Shown here one piece after another: positions 18,694 through 29,171 of a stretch of DNA of 29,171 nucleotides. Each line of letters opens with the position of its first letter. The first letter of the stretch is position 1. The notes under the pieces are model-generated. The model was not told the DNA's origin and searched no databases. It saw only the letters and a program-made list of their open reading frames with translations. The translations under genes were made by a program, and so were the position numbers. Source of the DNA: Saksenaea vasiformis B4078 (Eukaryota > Mucoromycota > Mucoromycetes > Mucorales > Saksenaeaceae); assembly GCA_000697055.1 (NCBI GenBank), contig JNDT01001678.1, positions 1-29,171 of the forward strand, written 5' to 3'.

Positions 18694-20921
18694 TTAATCG
18701 CTGATCGCGTTCAGTTTCGCCAGCTTTTTTGCTCTTGTAGCAGCAGCAAGTTCGTTCTTCTTTCTTTTCCACTGTTCCACAAATTCGGGATTCTCTTCCG
18801 CAAATTTCAGTTTGTTTGCAGCTGCTGTGTCGCGATATTGCTTCTTCTTCTCCTAGAAAAGTCGAGTGAATTTTTAATTGTAAAGGTACTTTGTATATTA
18901 CCTCATCTAGTTCACGCCACCTTGTCGCTACTACGGTATTGATATCTTTCAATGAATATTCCGGGTTTTCCTTTCGGATCTCCTTTTGCATTTCTCTACT
19001 AAAGAGGATATACCCATTTGGAGGCATTCCTTCGTTTCTACCCCGACGGCCTCTCGCTTGGTCACTGAGCTTCTTTCCGTCTTTAGCTTGCCGAATATAT
19101 TTTTCTTTCTCATCCTACAAGATCCGTAAGTCTCTATGCAAGAGATTTGCTTATACCCTCACCTGGCCAAGTTCTTTCCACCGCTGCGAGACAATTTTGC
19201 TCACTTCGCCAGGTTTGAGTTCAGGATTATTCTGGCTAATTTGTTGCCGGACTTCTTTGTTAAAGATGAAAAATGGATTGTATCTCTTGGTAGTCTTGGC
19301 TCCAAGTTCTGTCACTCCTAGAGGTTTTGCACGTGTCCTCGGACGTTGTTTCTTGCTTTTCGGCTTCCGGAGCTCTACTACCATCTCCTCGTCTTCCCCA
19401 CTAGAAAATATAGGAGCATCTTCTGTGATCGCCGCCATACTAGATTGCTCTTCCTCAAATATTCCTCCTACAGAAGATGTTTCCTCATCGTCTTCTCTGG
19501 AAAACAACATTCTCTTAAGGTCACTCGAGTCCATGCTTGTGCCTTCTTTCTCTTTAGGCTTATTCTGTTTCCGGACCTTGACAGGTTCCTCTTTTTGTTG
19601 CAACTCTTTCTCTTCACTCTGCTCCTTTTGTTCATATCCTTCATCATCGTCATCAGGTTCATATTCAGACCCAGAGGTCCAATCGTCATCACTCATAGGA
19701 CGCAAAATCCATGGGTTCGTTTGCTCTACTGCTTTAGTCGCCCCTGAAGAAAGATCTGTGGTATCGTTGAGGGTAGATAATAAGGCTCCTGTACTAAATG
19801 TGTCGTCTGCGCTGGTTGACTTGTGGATATTATCGACAGCGCTTCTCGAGAAGCTCTCCTCAGGATCATTATAAGCAAGCGACGAGAAAGCATCGCCTGA
19901 TCGATTGTTTTCCTGTGGTGAATCAGATGCCTCAAATCTTGATATGTTCAGGCTGCTATTATCTGATGCATCTGAAAATGGATTATCCAAATCGTGGAGA
20001 TCGTTGACTTTATGTTTCGATATTCTGATAGTGGACAGTGGAGATATATTCTTTGGTGTACTATCTTTTTCATAAGAATAATGCATTGAATCATCAAGAT
20101 CCAAATCTTCGACATTTGTCTCGTGGTCATCCCTGCCGGTGAATGCAACATTTCCAAACGCTGACGTGGATTTAGAAGATGCCCTTGTCATTAAATATTC
20201 CAAACGTTTTGCTTCGTTCATTAAATAATCTTCATCATCATCTCGTACGTCGGACGTAAATGAGAAGCCGTCATCAGATAGTCTTCCAAACTCTTCTTCG
20301 GCTATGGATCGTCCCCGTTTGCGCGATATAGAAGATTCTGTGTCAAAGGCAAGGTCTCCATCTTCCATAATTCCTCGAGAGAGTGAAAAAGGTCCTCTGT
20401 TCGATGATGCATTCGGATTTGACCTCAATTGAGTGTTACGCACCGCTGATCTTTCGGAACGATCGAAAGCTTCAGGCCTTCGACTATGCACATCCCGATC
20501 TGCCCGCCGTAATTTGTTCTTTGTTCTGTATAGTTGAAAGACTTCATCCAAGTTATCGTTGAAAAGAGATGCACCACTTTCAACTAGATCATACTCCTCA
20601 GAAGGCCGTTTTTGTTGTCTCTTCGATGCCGCCACTGGATCTGATTCAGGGTACAGTTGATCTTTTGTTGAATCAATATTCGACATTTCTTTCAATCGTC
20701 TCACTTCTTTCCAATTCCATTCGTGTGAACATCGTTCGCATCGTCTATTGAATCGTTGTTAGAGAAGGTGCGCATAGAGTCTGTGCTGTATCAACGTACG
20801 CTTTTCCTGCATTTCGTCCTCGAGACCAGAAGATCACGCTGTCGCCGCCACACGCGATACAATCGAATTCAAAGTTTGGTACGGCATCGTGGTTCTTCTT
20901 GAAAGAAAGGATTGCATTCAT
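18694..20921 (-). CDS. Zinc-ribbon protein with two C-terminal HMG boxes
   Basis: Four exons are inferred: 20800-20921 (ATG at 20921), 19163-20744, 18902-19114 and 18694-18852. Introns are 55 nt (with CTAAC branch site), 48 and 49 nt; product 691 aa. Exons 1-2 join in phase 2 to give a C4 zinc-ribbon-like motif: Cys21-x2-Cys24, then Cys43-x2-Cys46 followed by SHEWNW, like TFIIS/Rpb9-type ribbons. Residues about 60-500 are Ser/Asp/Glu-rich and probably disordered, with an acidic patch (EYEPDDDDEGYE). HMG box A spans about 525-588 (YNPFFIFNKEVR...VSQRWKELGQ). HMG box B spans about 598-660 (PPNGYILFSREM...VATRWRELDE). The last two splices each complete an HMG box. HMG boxes bend DNA, so a nuclear chromatin or transcription role is likely. 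A shorter product from the in-frame ATG at 20686 would lose the ribbon. I know no named family with exactly this architecture. Confidence 0.85.
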
Positions 20922-21538
20922 GGACTGGTAGAAAAGCGGAATAACCTTCCAATTTTTTCACTTCACGGCTGCGGGGACATAGAAAATTCTGGTCGGGCTC
21001 TGAAAACGAGTCAACCTCTTTACTGGCTTCCGAAGTGTCAATGATTTAAGATTTTGGCTAACTGTTTACTTAACGTGACAAATACACGTGCAAACTTGAT
21101 TTTGAGGTTTATTCAAAGCAACAAATGAGATGGGGAAAAAGCACGTTTGCAGCACCGATAAAGTCAACGAGGATAAACAGTTCTTTGAAGGTGTAATCCA
21201 TCTCTTAGGGAAGATGTCCAGCGAGCGCTAACTACTAACGATATGGATCTGTATCATCATCTACCAAACAATGATGCGGTTACAATCCATGAGAGGGTCA
21301 GTCAAATCACTTCTGTCCTATTATCCGTATCAACAGCCGGATTCAACGAAATTGATCTTTATTTATCAGTTCTTTCCTTCTTATGTAACTTCTCGCACGG
21401 TTAGTAAAAGAACAAAGAGTGTGAAAAAAGCCTACAAATAGAATATATTAATTCAAGAAAGGGAGGAAAAAACGACTGCAGAAAACAAAATGCTTTTTCT
21501 TACTTTTTCTAAAAAATCATCAGCTATTTCTCTTTAAA
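20922..21538. other. Spacer, upstream region of the HMG gene
   Basis: No coding frame longer than about 50 codons with any resemblance is visible. It contains the promoter of the HMG gene on the left and the 3' flank of the Sel1 pseudogene on the right. Confidence 0.5.
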
Positions 21539-24319
21539 TCATGAAATATGCGCCGCTTTTCGGTACCATTCAATTGCTTTGCCAATGTCTTTCTTTTCGT
21601 ATCTGTAAATATTCCCAAGTTCCAAGTGTGCTTATTCATCTCCTTGATCTGCCGCTTTTTGGTACCACTCAATTGCTTTGTCAACGTCTTTGTATCTGTA
21701 AATGCTTCCGAGTTCCATTTGCGCGGTTTGATTTCCTCGATCTGCCCATTTTCCATACTCTTCAATTGCTTTGTCGATGTCTTTCTTTTCATGTCTGTAC
21801 ATATCACCAAGTTTGATTTGTTCATCTTCAAGTCCGCATTGTGCATCCCAATTTCCTCTATATGCCGCTTCTTCATACAGCTTCATTGCTTTGTGTATGT
21901 CTTTCTTCATTCCATCTCCATTTCTGTACGTATCCCCAAGCTTGGTTTGCGCAACTTCAAGTCTCCATTGCGCGTCCCAATTTCCTTTTCCTGCCGCTTT
22001 TTCGTACCATTCAATCGCCTTGATGATGTCTTGATTCACACCATCCCCATCTCTGTACATATCTCCAATTTTGGTTTGGACATCTTCGAGTTTCCATTGC
22101 GCAATCCAACTTCCATAACTCATCGCTCTTTTGTAACATTCAATTGCCTTGGTCAGATCTTTTTTCTTTCCGTCCCCATCTTTATACATTTCTCCGAGTG
22201 TGTTTTGCGCGTCTTGAAGTTTCCATTTACAATCTATGGTTCCTTGATTCGCTAATCCTTTATAGATTTCAACTGCTTCGTTCACGTCTTTCTTCACTCC
22301 ATCTCCATATCTGTATATATCTCCAAGTCTGGTCAGAGCATCTGCAAGTCTCCATTGAGCATATTCATTCCCTAGAAGCACTGCTTCTTTATAGTATTCA
22401 ATTGCCTCATTCATGTCTTTCTTTACCACATCTCCATCTCTGTGCATATCTCCAAGTCTGGTCAGAGCATCTGCAAGTCTACGTTGACCATATCTCTTGC
22501 TTTCATGTCCATCGTTACATGCATATCCTAATTTGGCTAGTTTACATCCGTCCACCGCTTTTTGATACCATTCAGTTGCTTTTTCGAATACTTTCTTTTC
22601 ATCCATGTAAATATGTCCAAGTTGGATTTGTGCACATTCATCTTTTTGATATGCCACTATTTGGTACCATGCAATTGCTTTGTTGATGTCATTCTTGTCC
22701 CATCTGCAAATATGTCCAAGTTGGATTTGTGCCTCTTGCTCTCCTCGATCTGCCGCTTTCCGGTATCACTCAATTGCTTCTTCAATGTCTTCCTTCCCAT
22801 ATCTATAGATATCTCCAAGAACAGATTGCGAATATTTACTCCCTTTATCCGTAGATTTTTGGTACTGTTCTATTAGTGCGTTAGTGCATTTTTCCCTTCC
22901 ATTTCCAGAATAGCGCTCAAGTAGATGTTTGAATTGCCGATCTCTGTTCCTTTGATTGGATGCGTTTGTGTACTGATTGACGCCTTGCCGGTCTCTCCAC
23001 AAATTACCTTCATAGCTGGGTACATCATGCGGATCTTTTTGTATCTCTTTCCTTCCTTGACACGCAGCTTCCTTGTCTACGTTAATATTATTGGTATCGT
23101 CATTCCTATCGGGAACTTTGTCGCTGAGTATTTCTTTCTCAGATTCATTTTGCAATTTTTTTGTCCATTATCCATCGCTCTGTTGCTGCTCTGATTTAGA
23201 ACTGGCAACCAATTCCTGCATTCAACTTTGTCTCGCGCGTCCTCAGGCTCGCTATCGGAACATGCTTTGTCATAAACTTGCTTCACTTGAAGACGCTCAC
23301 AATCGTCAAGAATATGATACAACGGTGTTGCGCCTTTGAACTGGATAATTGCTGCTTCGGATTTTGTCGTTTTCTTCCAATTTTCTAGTCCATCCGCAAA
23401 AAACACTCCGGGATCACCACCTATGGCAAGTTGATCTTGTTCCTACTACAGATGTCGAATGAAAGTTACCTATGACTTTCCAATACTTGTGATTTTTGAT
23501 TGCGTTTGTAACGTTCTCCGCTACGTGTTCGATGGATCCCCTGTTCTCCAATCCACACTCGTTTTCACCTTGTGTCTTTGGAATCTCTTTCTTACAAGCG
23601 AGCAGTCCACCTAAATGAGCAGACAGTCAACTTCAACTGTAGATGAGAAACACAGTGCCAAGTAGAATCTTTGATGGGTAGTAATAACCGAACCGCCCAA
23701 ACACGGTTTGCAGCCCTTCGAACTTCTTCTTGTTGGTGTCTTCCTTCAACGCATTTTGTATAGCTTGTTTGAAACGAGTAGTTGCTTGGAGAAATTTAGA
23801 AGACAGATGCACCTGATGCGATTTTCCTTTTTAGCCATATCACTCTGGGAAAGTTCTTGTGGTTCCTTACTTCTCCCCATGAAACGTAAGAAGCGGTGTA
23901 TTCTACTGTGTCGTTTACGAAAGCCTTCTGGTCCTTTCTGCGGGCATAGAAACTAGCTTTAGCAGTAACATCATAAGCAGACGTTTTACATGACAATTTG
24001 GGGAAGCTGTCATCCATCAATACATCCATAAAGTTATCCGTCTTGATGGTCTTCGCGTACGTCTGTTCTAGGAATGGCTTTTCGCAAGAATATTCCTGAA
24101 GCAGTTTTAAAATGTTATCCTTTCCCTCTCCAATTCCTATTGCAGAGTGCTCGGCGATGTATCCATCAAAATGGACACCCCGTGTGCGTCGGGTAGCAAC
24201 GTCATATGTCAAAAACTGACTAAGCTGTTGAAAGTGTCAAATAACCACATGTGCAATAGGAAACGCGCTTCTCTTGTTACATTAAACGATAACTTCTCTT
24301 TGGCACTGCAGGGACTCAT
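21539..24319 (-). pseudogene. Broken Sel1-repeat gene with a MACPF-like N-terminal part
   Basis: From 23155 down to 21539 the minus strand encodes about 11-12 Sel1/TPR-like repeats (pattern LGDIYRYGDG...KAIEWYQKAA...AQ). The frame is cut by TGA at 22766 (at a position where other repeats have Trp) and TAA at 21632; repeats continue in frame beyond both stops. A frameshift lies at a 7-nt homopolymer (23156-23162). The N-terminal part (about 23160-24300) contains YYPSKILLG, IGGDPGVF and IIQFKGATPLYHIL, resembling MACPF-like N-terminal regions found with Sel1 repeats in fungi. It includes a normal 49-nt intron (23421-23469), a possible GC-AG intron (23611-23658), further frame disruption near 23810-23900, and perhaps a first exon starting at 24319. 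With at least four lesions it is most likely inactive; scattered sequencing errors are the alternative. Confidence 0.75.
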
Positions 24320-25145
24320 TGAAATTAAAGAAAAAGAAGCTGCAGTGTTTGTCGCTCTTTGTTAACCTAACCTTCGGAACTGCTCCGTTTGAATCTCATA
24401 AGGTTCATGCTTACCCAACATCAGCCACCAAACGTAAAACCTAAAGTTTCATGGTCGCATGCTCTATTTGTTTTGGGTAATTGCTACGGACACTCATGTG
24501 ATGTGTTTTCGCCTGTGGCTGGACAAACACCTTACCGGATTTTAATGCAAGTATAGCCGTCCTCAAATAAAAACCAAATCGTGGGTATCTGTGCAGCTAG
24601 CGTCCATAAGATGAATGCCTATGAGCTGAGTGTTCGTAAATTTAGCCCTCATCGAGCGCTTACAGGTAGATATCATCACTTCATCTATCTAAGCCTAAAC
24701 AGTCGATCCATGGAGACTCAAACACTCGTTCATATTGGTGTACGATTAGATTTCGTAGAGAATTCTAAGTTACCTGTCTAACAGTCCTCTAAATTATGCT
24801 ACATGGGTGTCCCTAACAGGCAGAGGCTGAGTGTCCGCAGCAATTCCCTATTGGCTGACATCTCTAAGTCCTTCTTCAAGAAAAGGATAAAATAGAAATA
24901 CAAATAAATAAACAGAAGCCTAAGCGGAAGTCTTAGAGAAAAAAACCGTAGGGCTTGTAGCCTATCAGTAAAATGGAACAATGAAGAAGGGGGAACAGAA
25001 ACATAATTTTGAATCGGGCCAGCGCAACGTAGAGCCTGGTCAATCAAGGTGAGCTGTGGATATCTGGCCTTGCAATCCTAGAAAATGAAAGGAGATGACG
25101 TTTGAATGATTGATTTAGCTTTTAAGCGAGCTCGTTGCGCTACTC
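24320..25145. other. Spacer with weak open frames only
   Basis: A 66-codon plus-strand frame (24581-24781) and an 82-codon minus-strand frame (24799-25047, partly hydrophobic from AT-rich DNA) show no family features or usable splice context. Nothing is annotated with confidence. Confidence 0.4.
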
Positions 25146-25432
25146 TCAACGATGGCTGATATAAGTCCATCGATAATAACCTTCCCTCTCTAACAAGCTT
25201 TCAAAGACCTGCTTGGGTCTTCGAAGGATCAGAGCACTTGGCTGCTTCAGGTAACGCAATATATATTCTTCGCCAAACCAATCGTAGATAAATCGCACGG
25301 CAATTTTGAAATTGTGAAGATTGGGGACGTTAAACGGATGTCCACAAATTTTGTAAACGCGAAATCGTTTTCCGATTTGAAAAATGACAAATGAATATGC
25401 AGTGTCCAAGCCCCCGCCAGTATTCTAAGGGA
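25146..25432 (-). other. Unrecognised open frame, possible exon or gene relic
   Basis: About 90 open codons on the minus strand begin right after a CCCTTAG sequence that could be a 3' splice site and end at a stop at 25146. There is no ATG in the frame. Composition is protein-like (KICGHPFNVPNLHNFK, ALILRRPKQVFESLL). A TATA-like ATTTATAAAG lies upstream at 25475-25484. No family is recognised, and no upstream exon with ATG could be fixed. Confidence 0.25.
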
Positions 25433-26728
25433 TACGGTCAATTGAAGTGATCACTGCTGTATGATAGTACAAACATTTATAAAGAGGATACATTCGTTTT
25501 ATTTAGAAAGGATTTTTGAAAGAGATGATGTGTGAGGCGCGAACACACAGCATTCACTCAGCTTTCGGACGTTCCGAGAGACACGACCCTCCTCCCAAGT
25601 ATTTGTAATCGTTGTTGAGGAAACTTGAAAGCTTTAGCTTTCTCGTAATCCTTTCGATCCTACCATCGGTTCGTGGCAAGAGGGATTGACGGTACCGTTA
25701 TCGTTGACGTTGTCCCGGTGGCGTTCTTCCGCAACGGGTTCCATCAGTTGAAGGCAGTGTAAAACAGCAGGTTAGGAGAGAAAGCTCCAAACGGTGACGG
25801 GAAAAAGAAACGGCAGAGATCAAAAGACGTCAAGAATGAGCTTATTTATCTGTCTGTTTTCATTGTTATGAACTGCAGCAAGCTTGTGTCACATTGGACA
25901 TTCATTATGTTATAATCTCATCAGTCGACGTAATCTTTGGCCTTCAAGCTCATGATAAATGAGTGATTCAGGACTTATCATTCTTACACCGTATGACCTC
26001 AGCAGTAGGTTCCAAGTTTTTAGGATTAAGTTCACAGGCAGTCTGGCCACGAAACGCATGAACCTTCGTGCTGTTTAGAGCCTATTGGCCAACATTTGAT
26101 TGTTGCATATTAGTCCACGTGCAAGTAAATCCATCGGATAGCGAAGGTGTTCTTACAGCTAATCACAAACAAACAATTCCTATCAGAAACTTAATCATTT
26201 GCCTTATTATTCCCTCTTACTGAATGCAATTGAAGCGAAAACACAAGGATTTTCATTATTGGTTCATATCCTCGATATGTCCTTCAAAATACAAGATTAA
26301 ACGTGGAACGCCCATAAACTTACAGACAAGCCGCTGAGGCAAGGTCTTGGAGATATTCACTCAGCATTGTACTCGAGATATGATTATTTGAGGGGTTTGC
26401 TGGGGTCAATTCAAAGAAGGAACATATAAACTTTCAATTTACGCTACACTTACACCCTATGGCCATAAACGCCCAAACGTCCAATAGATCAACCATGACC
26501 AAAGAAAAGGAAAAAAAACACAACAGGAATATCAAAGTGCGTACGGCTTCGACTCACATAAAACACATTGTACCTTTTATACGAATGGGACAGAGCCTCG
26601 GCACAAGATATAGTGCCAAAAGAATGCAGTTTGAACAAAGTCAGAAAAGAGGGCGTCGATACATATTTGAAAAAAGAAAGGAAATATATCACAGATGGGG
26701 AATAGGAGAAGACAAGGACAGTAATGAA
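25433..26728. other. Spacer, possible old mobile-element debris
   Basis: A GC-richer patch at about 25540-25800 contains a ~45-codon minus-strand frame (including NNDYKYLGGGSC) ending in TGA near 25556. It has no start and could be the tail of a decayed element. The rest is AT-rich and shows nothing coherent. The 136-codon plus-strand frame at 26459-26869 overlaps the HECT gene antisense and has low-complexity Lys/Glu content; it is not annotated as a gene. Confidence 0.35.
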
Positions 26729-29171
26729 TTAAGAAAGCAAGAAACTATTCTTGCCTTCTTTCATGGACTTGAGCAAGCGTTGGTGCATTACTTCCTTGTT
26801 AGAGTACTCGGGCATCTTGAGGTAGTTTGCGCATGTCATTACCGATGGGAGGTAGTCGTCTGCTCTTAACGGGGACTCGGCTACCTTTCGAACGACGGTA
26901 AACACTGGCCGCATGGCCTTCCAGCCTCCAATTGGCAATCGTGGACTGCCTGTGGTAAACTGTAAAAATTCACGACGTTCATGATCGTTTAGTTCTGAAA
27001 GGATCTCCAGCAAATTCTTGATTGCAGGGCTATCCATGGTGAAGCCGTGATCGGTTTTGATAGCGTCAGCAAGAGCTACAAAATGATTAGTCCTTTTTTC
27101 TTCGCTGCTAAGATTTCATCACTTACTGGCATATGACCAATCTTCCGTTGCCGTTCCGAAAAGAGAAACTAGTTCCCGATGGGTCAAGATCTTCAAATCG
27201 TCGATGGCAAAGAGTCCATCGAATCCTTGTCGGAAAGCAGCAACTTGCTGTTTTACACCCGATCCGGCAATCATATCCACCAACAGGTCGATGTATTCTT
27301 CTACATTGTGGATAGTCACTGGAATGTCTGCACCACCGCGCTAATATACAATACAGATTAGCAACTGACAATGAGTACAACGTATCAGTTACCCTTAGTT
27401 CTGTACCGGGATCTCCTGGAAGAGTGAAGTCTAAGTATAAATCTTCCACAGAAGCATCATTCACACGGATATCTTCTGCCGCTTTCATTTTTTGTGCGGT
27501 GGTCTACATGTATGTTAGCCAATCATCTATCCAAAGAGCATGAAAACTGTACCAATGACTCGTCAGCGTAGATTTCTCGCTTTTTCTCCACGTAAACTAG
27601 CAACTCGCTTATCGACTTGCCCAGTACGGGGTCGATTTCCTGTGATTCGTTAGTAAAAACATGCTTCCTCTGGTATCAGTGACTTACATTGACCAGAGCG
27701 GGAGCGGGTAGGGCATTATCAAGTACAACTTTGAAAAATGCAGTGCTGAATGGGATGTCAATGATGCGGAAATCGAGCATTGCTTTCGCCACGAACTGTC
27801 CCAATGTCTTGAACAAATTGATAACCTTCTTCGTTGATTTGCTGCTCATACGGGAGGTTATTGGGCTGGGGAAAAGACCTTCTTTGGTGCTAACATATTC
27901 ACTTTCAGGATCCTCCCCATCATCCCGCCACAGATTAATCGATTTCTTGCACAGTTCTTTTGAAGTTGCCGCGTAAAACTCCAACGTTGGACCTAATCCG
28001 GTTCCCTCTTCTCCCATGTATTCAACTTCCAATACGCTTTGGGAACTTCCAAATAGATCCAGTATCTTTATAGCAGACTCCAACATCTGAGATCGCATAA
28101 TACGAACTTTTTGGCGTTCCATGCGACCAAGCATCAATTGTTGTTGTTGCTGTTGGCCATCGTCTCGTTGTCCGTTTTGTCCGTTACCTCGCATCTGCAA
28201 GCTTTGCCAGCGAGCAATCAAGCGCGAGTAGCCAAAGGATGTACTCTGGATAAACAAATGACGCGTTTCGAACGGGAACAAGAACGGAGCCTTGTCCATC
28301 AGCCAATATGTCCAACTGGGGAGACATGAACTGGCAACAATAAGAGGTTCTTCGAGTTGGCGATTCATCTTCGCAGTAAGTTTTCTGTTGATGAAATCCT
28401 CGTCGTGGATGGCATCCTCTATACCTGGTATACCATCGGATTCGCGATGTAACGTCGAGAATGACTTCAGCAAGCGAAGGACCTTTGTACAAACACTGTT
28501 CTCTTCCAAATTTTCGGGTTGCTCCACGTTATCCAATTGACGGACAGGTCCTTTTCCGGCGCCAGTCTCCTCTTCTGTCGAATGAGGAACCCACACTCTT
28601 TCGTATGTAACAGGATATGATGTTCCCCAGATATTACGAACGGAAGATGTCTTGTTTGTTCGCACTTCATACTGGTGTACCGCGCCATAGATCGTTGTGT
28701 CGTTGGAGACGGGGGTGCCTTTCAAAGAAAATTTGATTTGCCATTTTCCAGAAGCTGGTTTGCTAGCCTTCGCAGACGATGACGCACGGCCTGAGCTTTC
28801 AGCAGCTGCCTTCTTCGTATGGCTTCTCTGAGAGGAGGCGCCTTTGGCTGTAACATCGGCGGTTTGCGTCTCTTCAGACCCATTCACATGCTCTGACATG
28901 TCCATGTGCTGATATGTCATAATATTATTCACTTTAGCATTCTATTCTAACGCTGAGTATTGTTGCTTACCTCAATTTCATCCCCATTTTCTTCATCATC
29001 CAAATCCATTTTTTCGAGTACGCCTACTTCTTCATCTTCATCTTTGTCTGAGCTAGAGTCTTCGCTTTCATCGTCGTTGTCCTCGCTCTGCTCAGGTCGT
29101 TTTCTGTGTTTGCTGGCGCTTGAGGATGCAGCGTCTCGACTTCCAATACGTGCCAGAAGATACTCCTCCAG
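26729..29171 (-). CDS. ufd4: Ufd4/TRIP12-type HECT E3 ubiquitin ligase, C-terminal part (5' end outside window)
   Basis: HECT ligases take ubiquitin from an E2 onto a catalytic cysteine and pass it to substrates; Ufd4/TRIP12 act on N-terminal ubiquitin-fusion and related degrons. Visible exons: 28971-29171 (runs off the edge), 27688-28908, 27553-27639, 27393-27503, 27127-27340 and 26729-27075. Introns are 62, 48, 49, 52 and 51 nt; the visible part is 726 aa. It starts in an acidic Ser/Asp/Glu linker, continues through a basic Ser/Ala-rich spacer and the pre-HECT region (WIPHSTEEE-like, PFLFPFETRHLF) with a poly-Gln run, then the HECT N-lobe (LEVEYMGEEGTGLGPTLEFY) and C-lobe. The catalytic Cys is in SVMTCANYL (codon 26831-26833), followed by LKMPEYSNKEVM and the C-terminal aromatic-Leu-Leu-Ser end expected for the subfamily. 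All HECT landmarks are intact, so it should be active. The N-terminal ARM-type region lies beyond 29171. Confidence 0.93.

Noticed and set aside
18891..19874. 327-codon plus-strand open frame
   Set aside because: It is antisense to the acidic and HMG part of the zinc-ribbon/HMG gene, across its introns; Ser-rich complement of Asp/Glu/Ser codons.
20686..20686. ATG 20686 as the start of the HMG gene
   Set aside because: It gives an open product, but it drops the zinc ribbon that an upstream exon with a CTAAC-branch intron encodes in phase; the upstream ATG at 20921 is preferred.
21548..22255. 235-codon plus-strand open frame over the Sel1 repeats
   Set aside because: It is the antisense shadow of the repeated Sel1 coding sequence; its Phe/Cys/Ser-rich product is periodic only because the repeats are.
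26459..26869. 136-codon plus-strand open frame
   Set aside because: It overlaps the 3' exon of the HECT gene antisense; the non-overlapping part is Lys/Glu-rich low complexity and matches no family.

Overview
The window is nuclear DNA from a filamentous fungus, probably an early-diverging one (Mucoromycota/Mucorales-like). Reasons: every well-supported spliced gene has very short introns (44-64 nt, GT...AG, several with a CTAAC or CTGAC branch site). The gene families are fungal: an Sst2/FlbA-type RGS protein, an Ede1-type EH protein, a Pin4/Cip-type RRM-R3H protein, a fungal transcription-factor homology domain and a Ufd4-type HECT ligase. The transposase relic looks like the degenerate Tc1/mariner copies common in these genomes. 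The phylum is an inference. 'Fungus' is well supported.

Layout: (i) 1-1764, an AT-rich flank with an intact tRNA-Arg(CCU) gene. (ii) 1765-6626, two minus-strand genes: an RGS regulator of G-protein signalling with two DEP domains (2 exons), then an Ede1-like endocytic scaffold with three EH domains, a coiled coil and an unusual C-terminal UBA (4 exons). (iii) 6627-9850, a gene-poor spacer with homopolymer, dinucleotide and degenerate ~37-bp repeats and a possible tiny Pro/Ala-rich two-exon gene. (iv) 9851-11617, a single-exon protein with a fungal transcription-factor homology region but no visible DNA-binding domain. (v) 11787-16247, a decayed region with a broken DD34E transposase, a 57-bp tandem repeat, a start-less open frame and ~28-bp degenerate repeats. 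(vi) 16248-17580, an RRM + R3H RNA-binding protein in 6 exons. (vii) 18694-20921, a protein joining an N-terminal four-cysteine zinc ribbon to two C-terminal HMG boxes, in 4 exons. (viii) 21539-24319, a broken Sel1-repeat gene with a MACPF-like N-terminal part. (ix) 24320-26728, a spacer with only weak coding traces. (x) 26729 to the right edge, the C-terminal 726 residues of a Ufd4/TRIP12-like HECT E3 ligase that runs off the window.

All seven well-supported protein genes and the Sel1 pseudogene lie on the minus strand. They do not form a pathway cluster: G-protein desensitisation, endocytosis, post-transcriptional control, chromatin/transcription and ubiquitylation are separate cell functions. 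Exon boundaries were worked out by hand from reading frame, splice signals and domain continuity. They are not backed by transcripts. The best leads are the zinc-ribbon/double-HMG architecture, the atypical and apparently frameshifted UBA of the Ede1-like protein, the multiply broken Sel1 gene, and two tiny spliced candidate genes.
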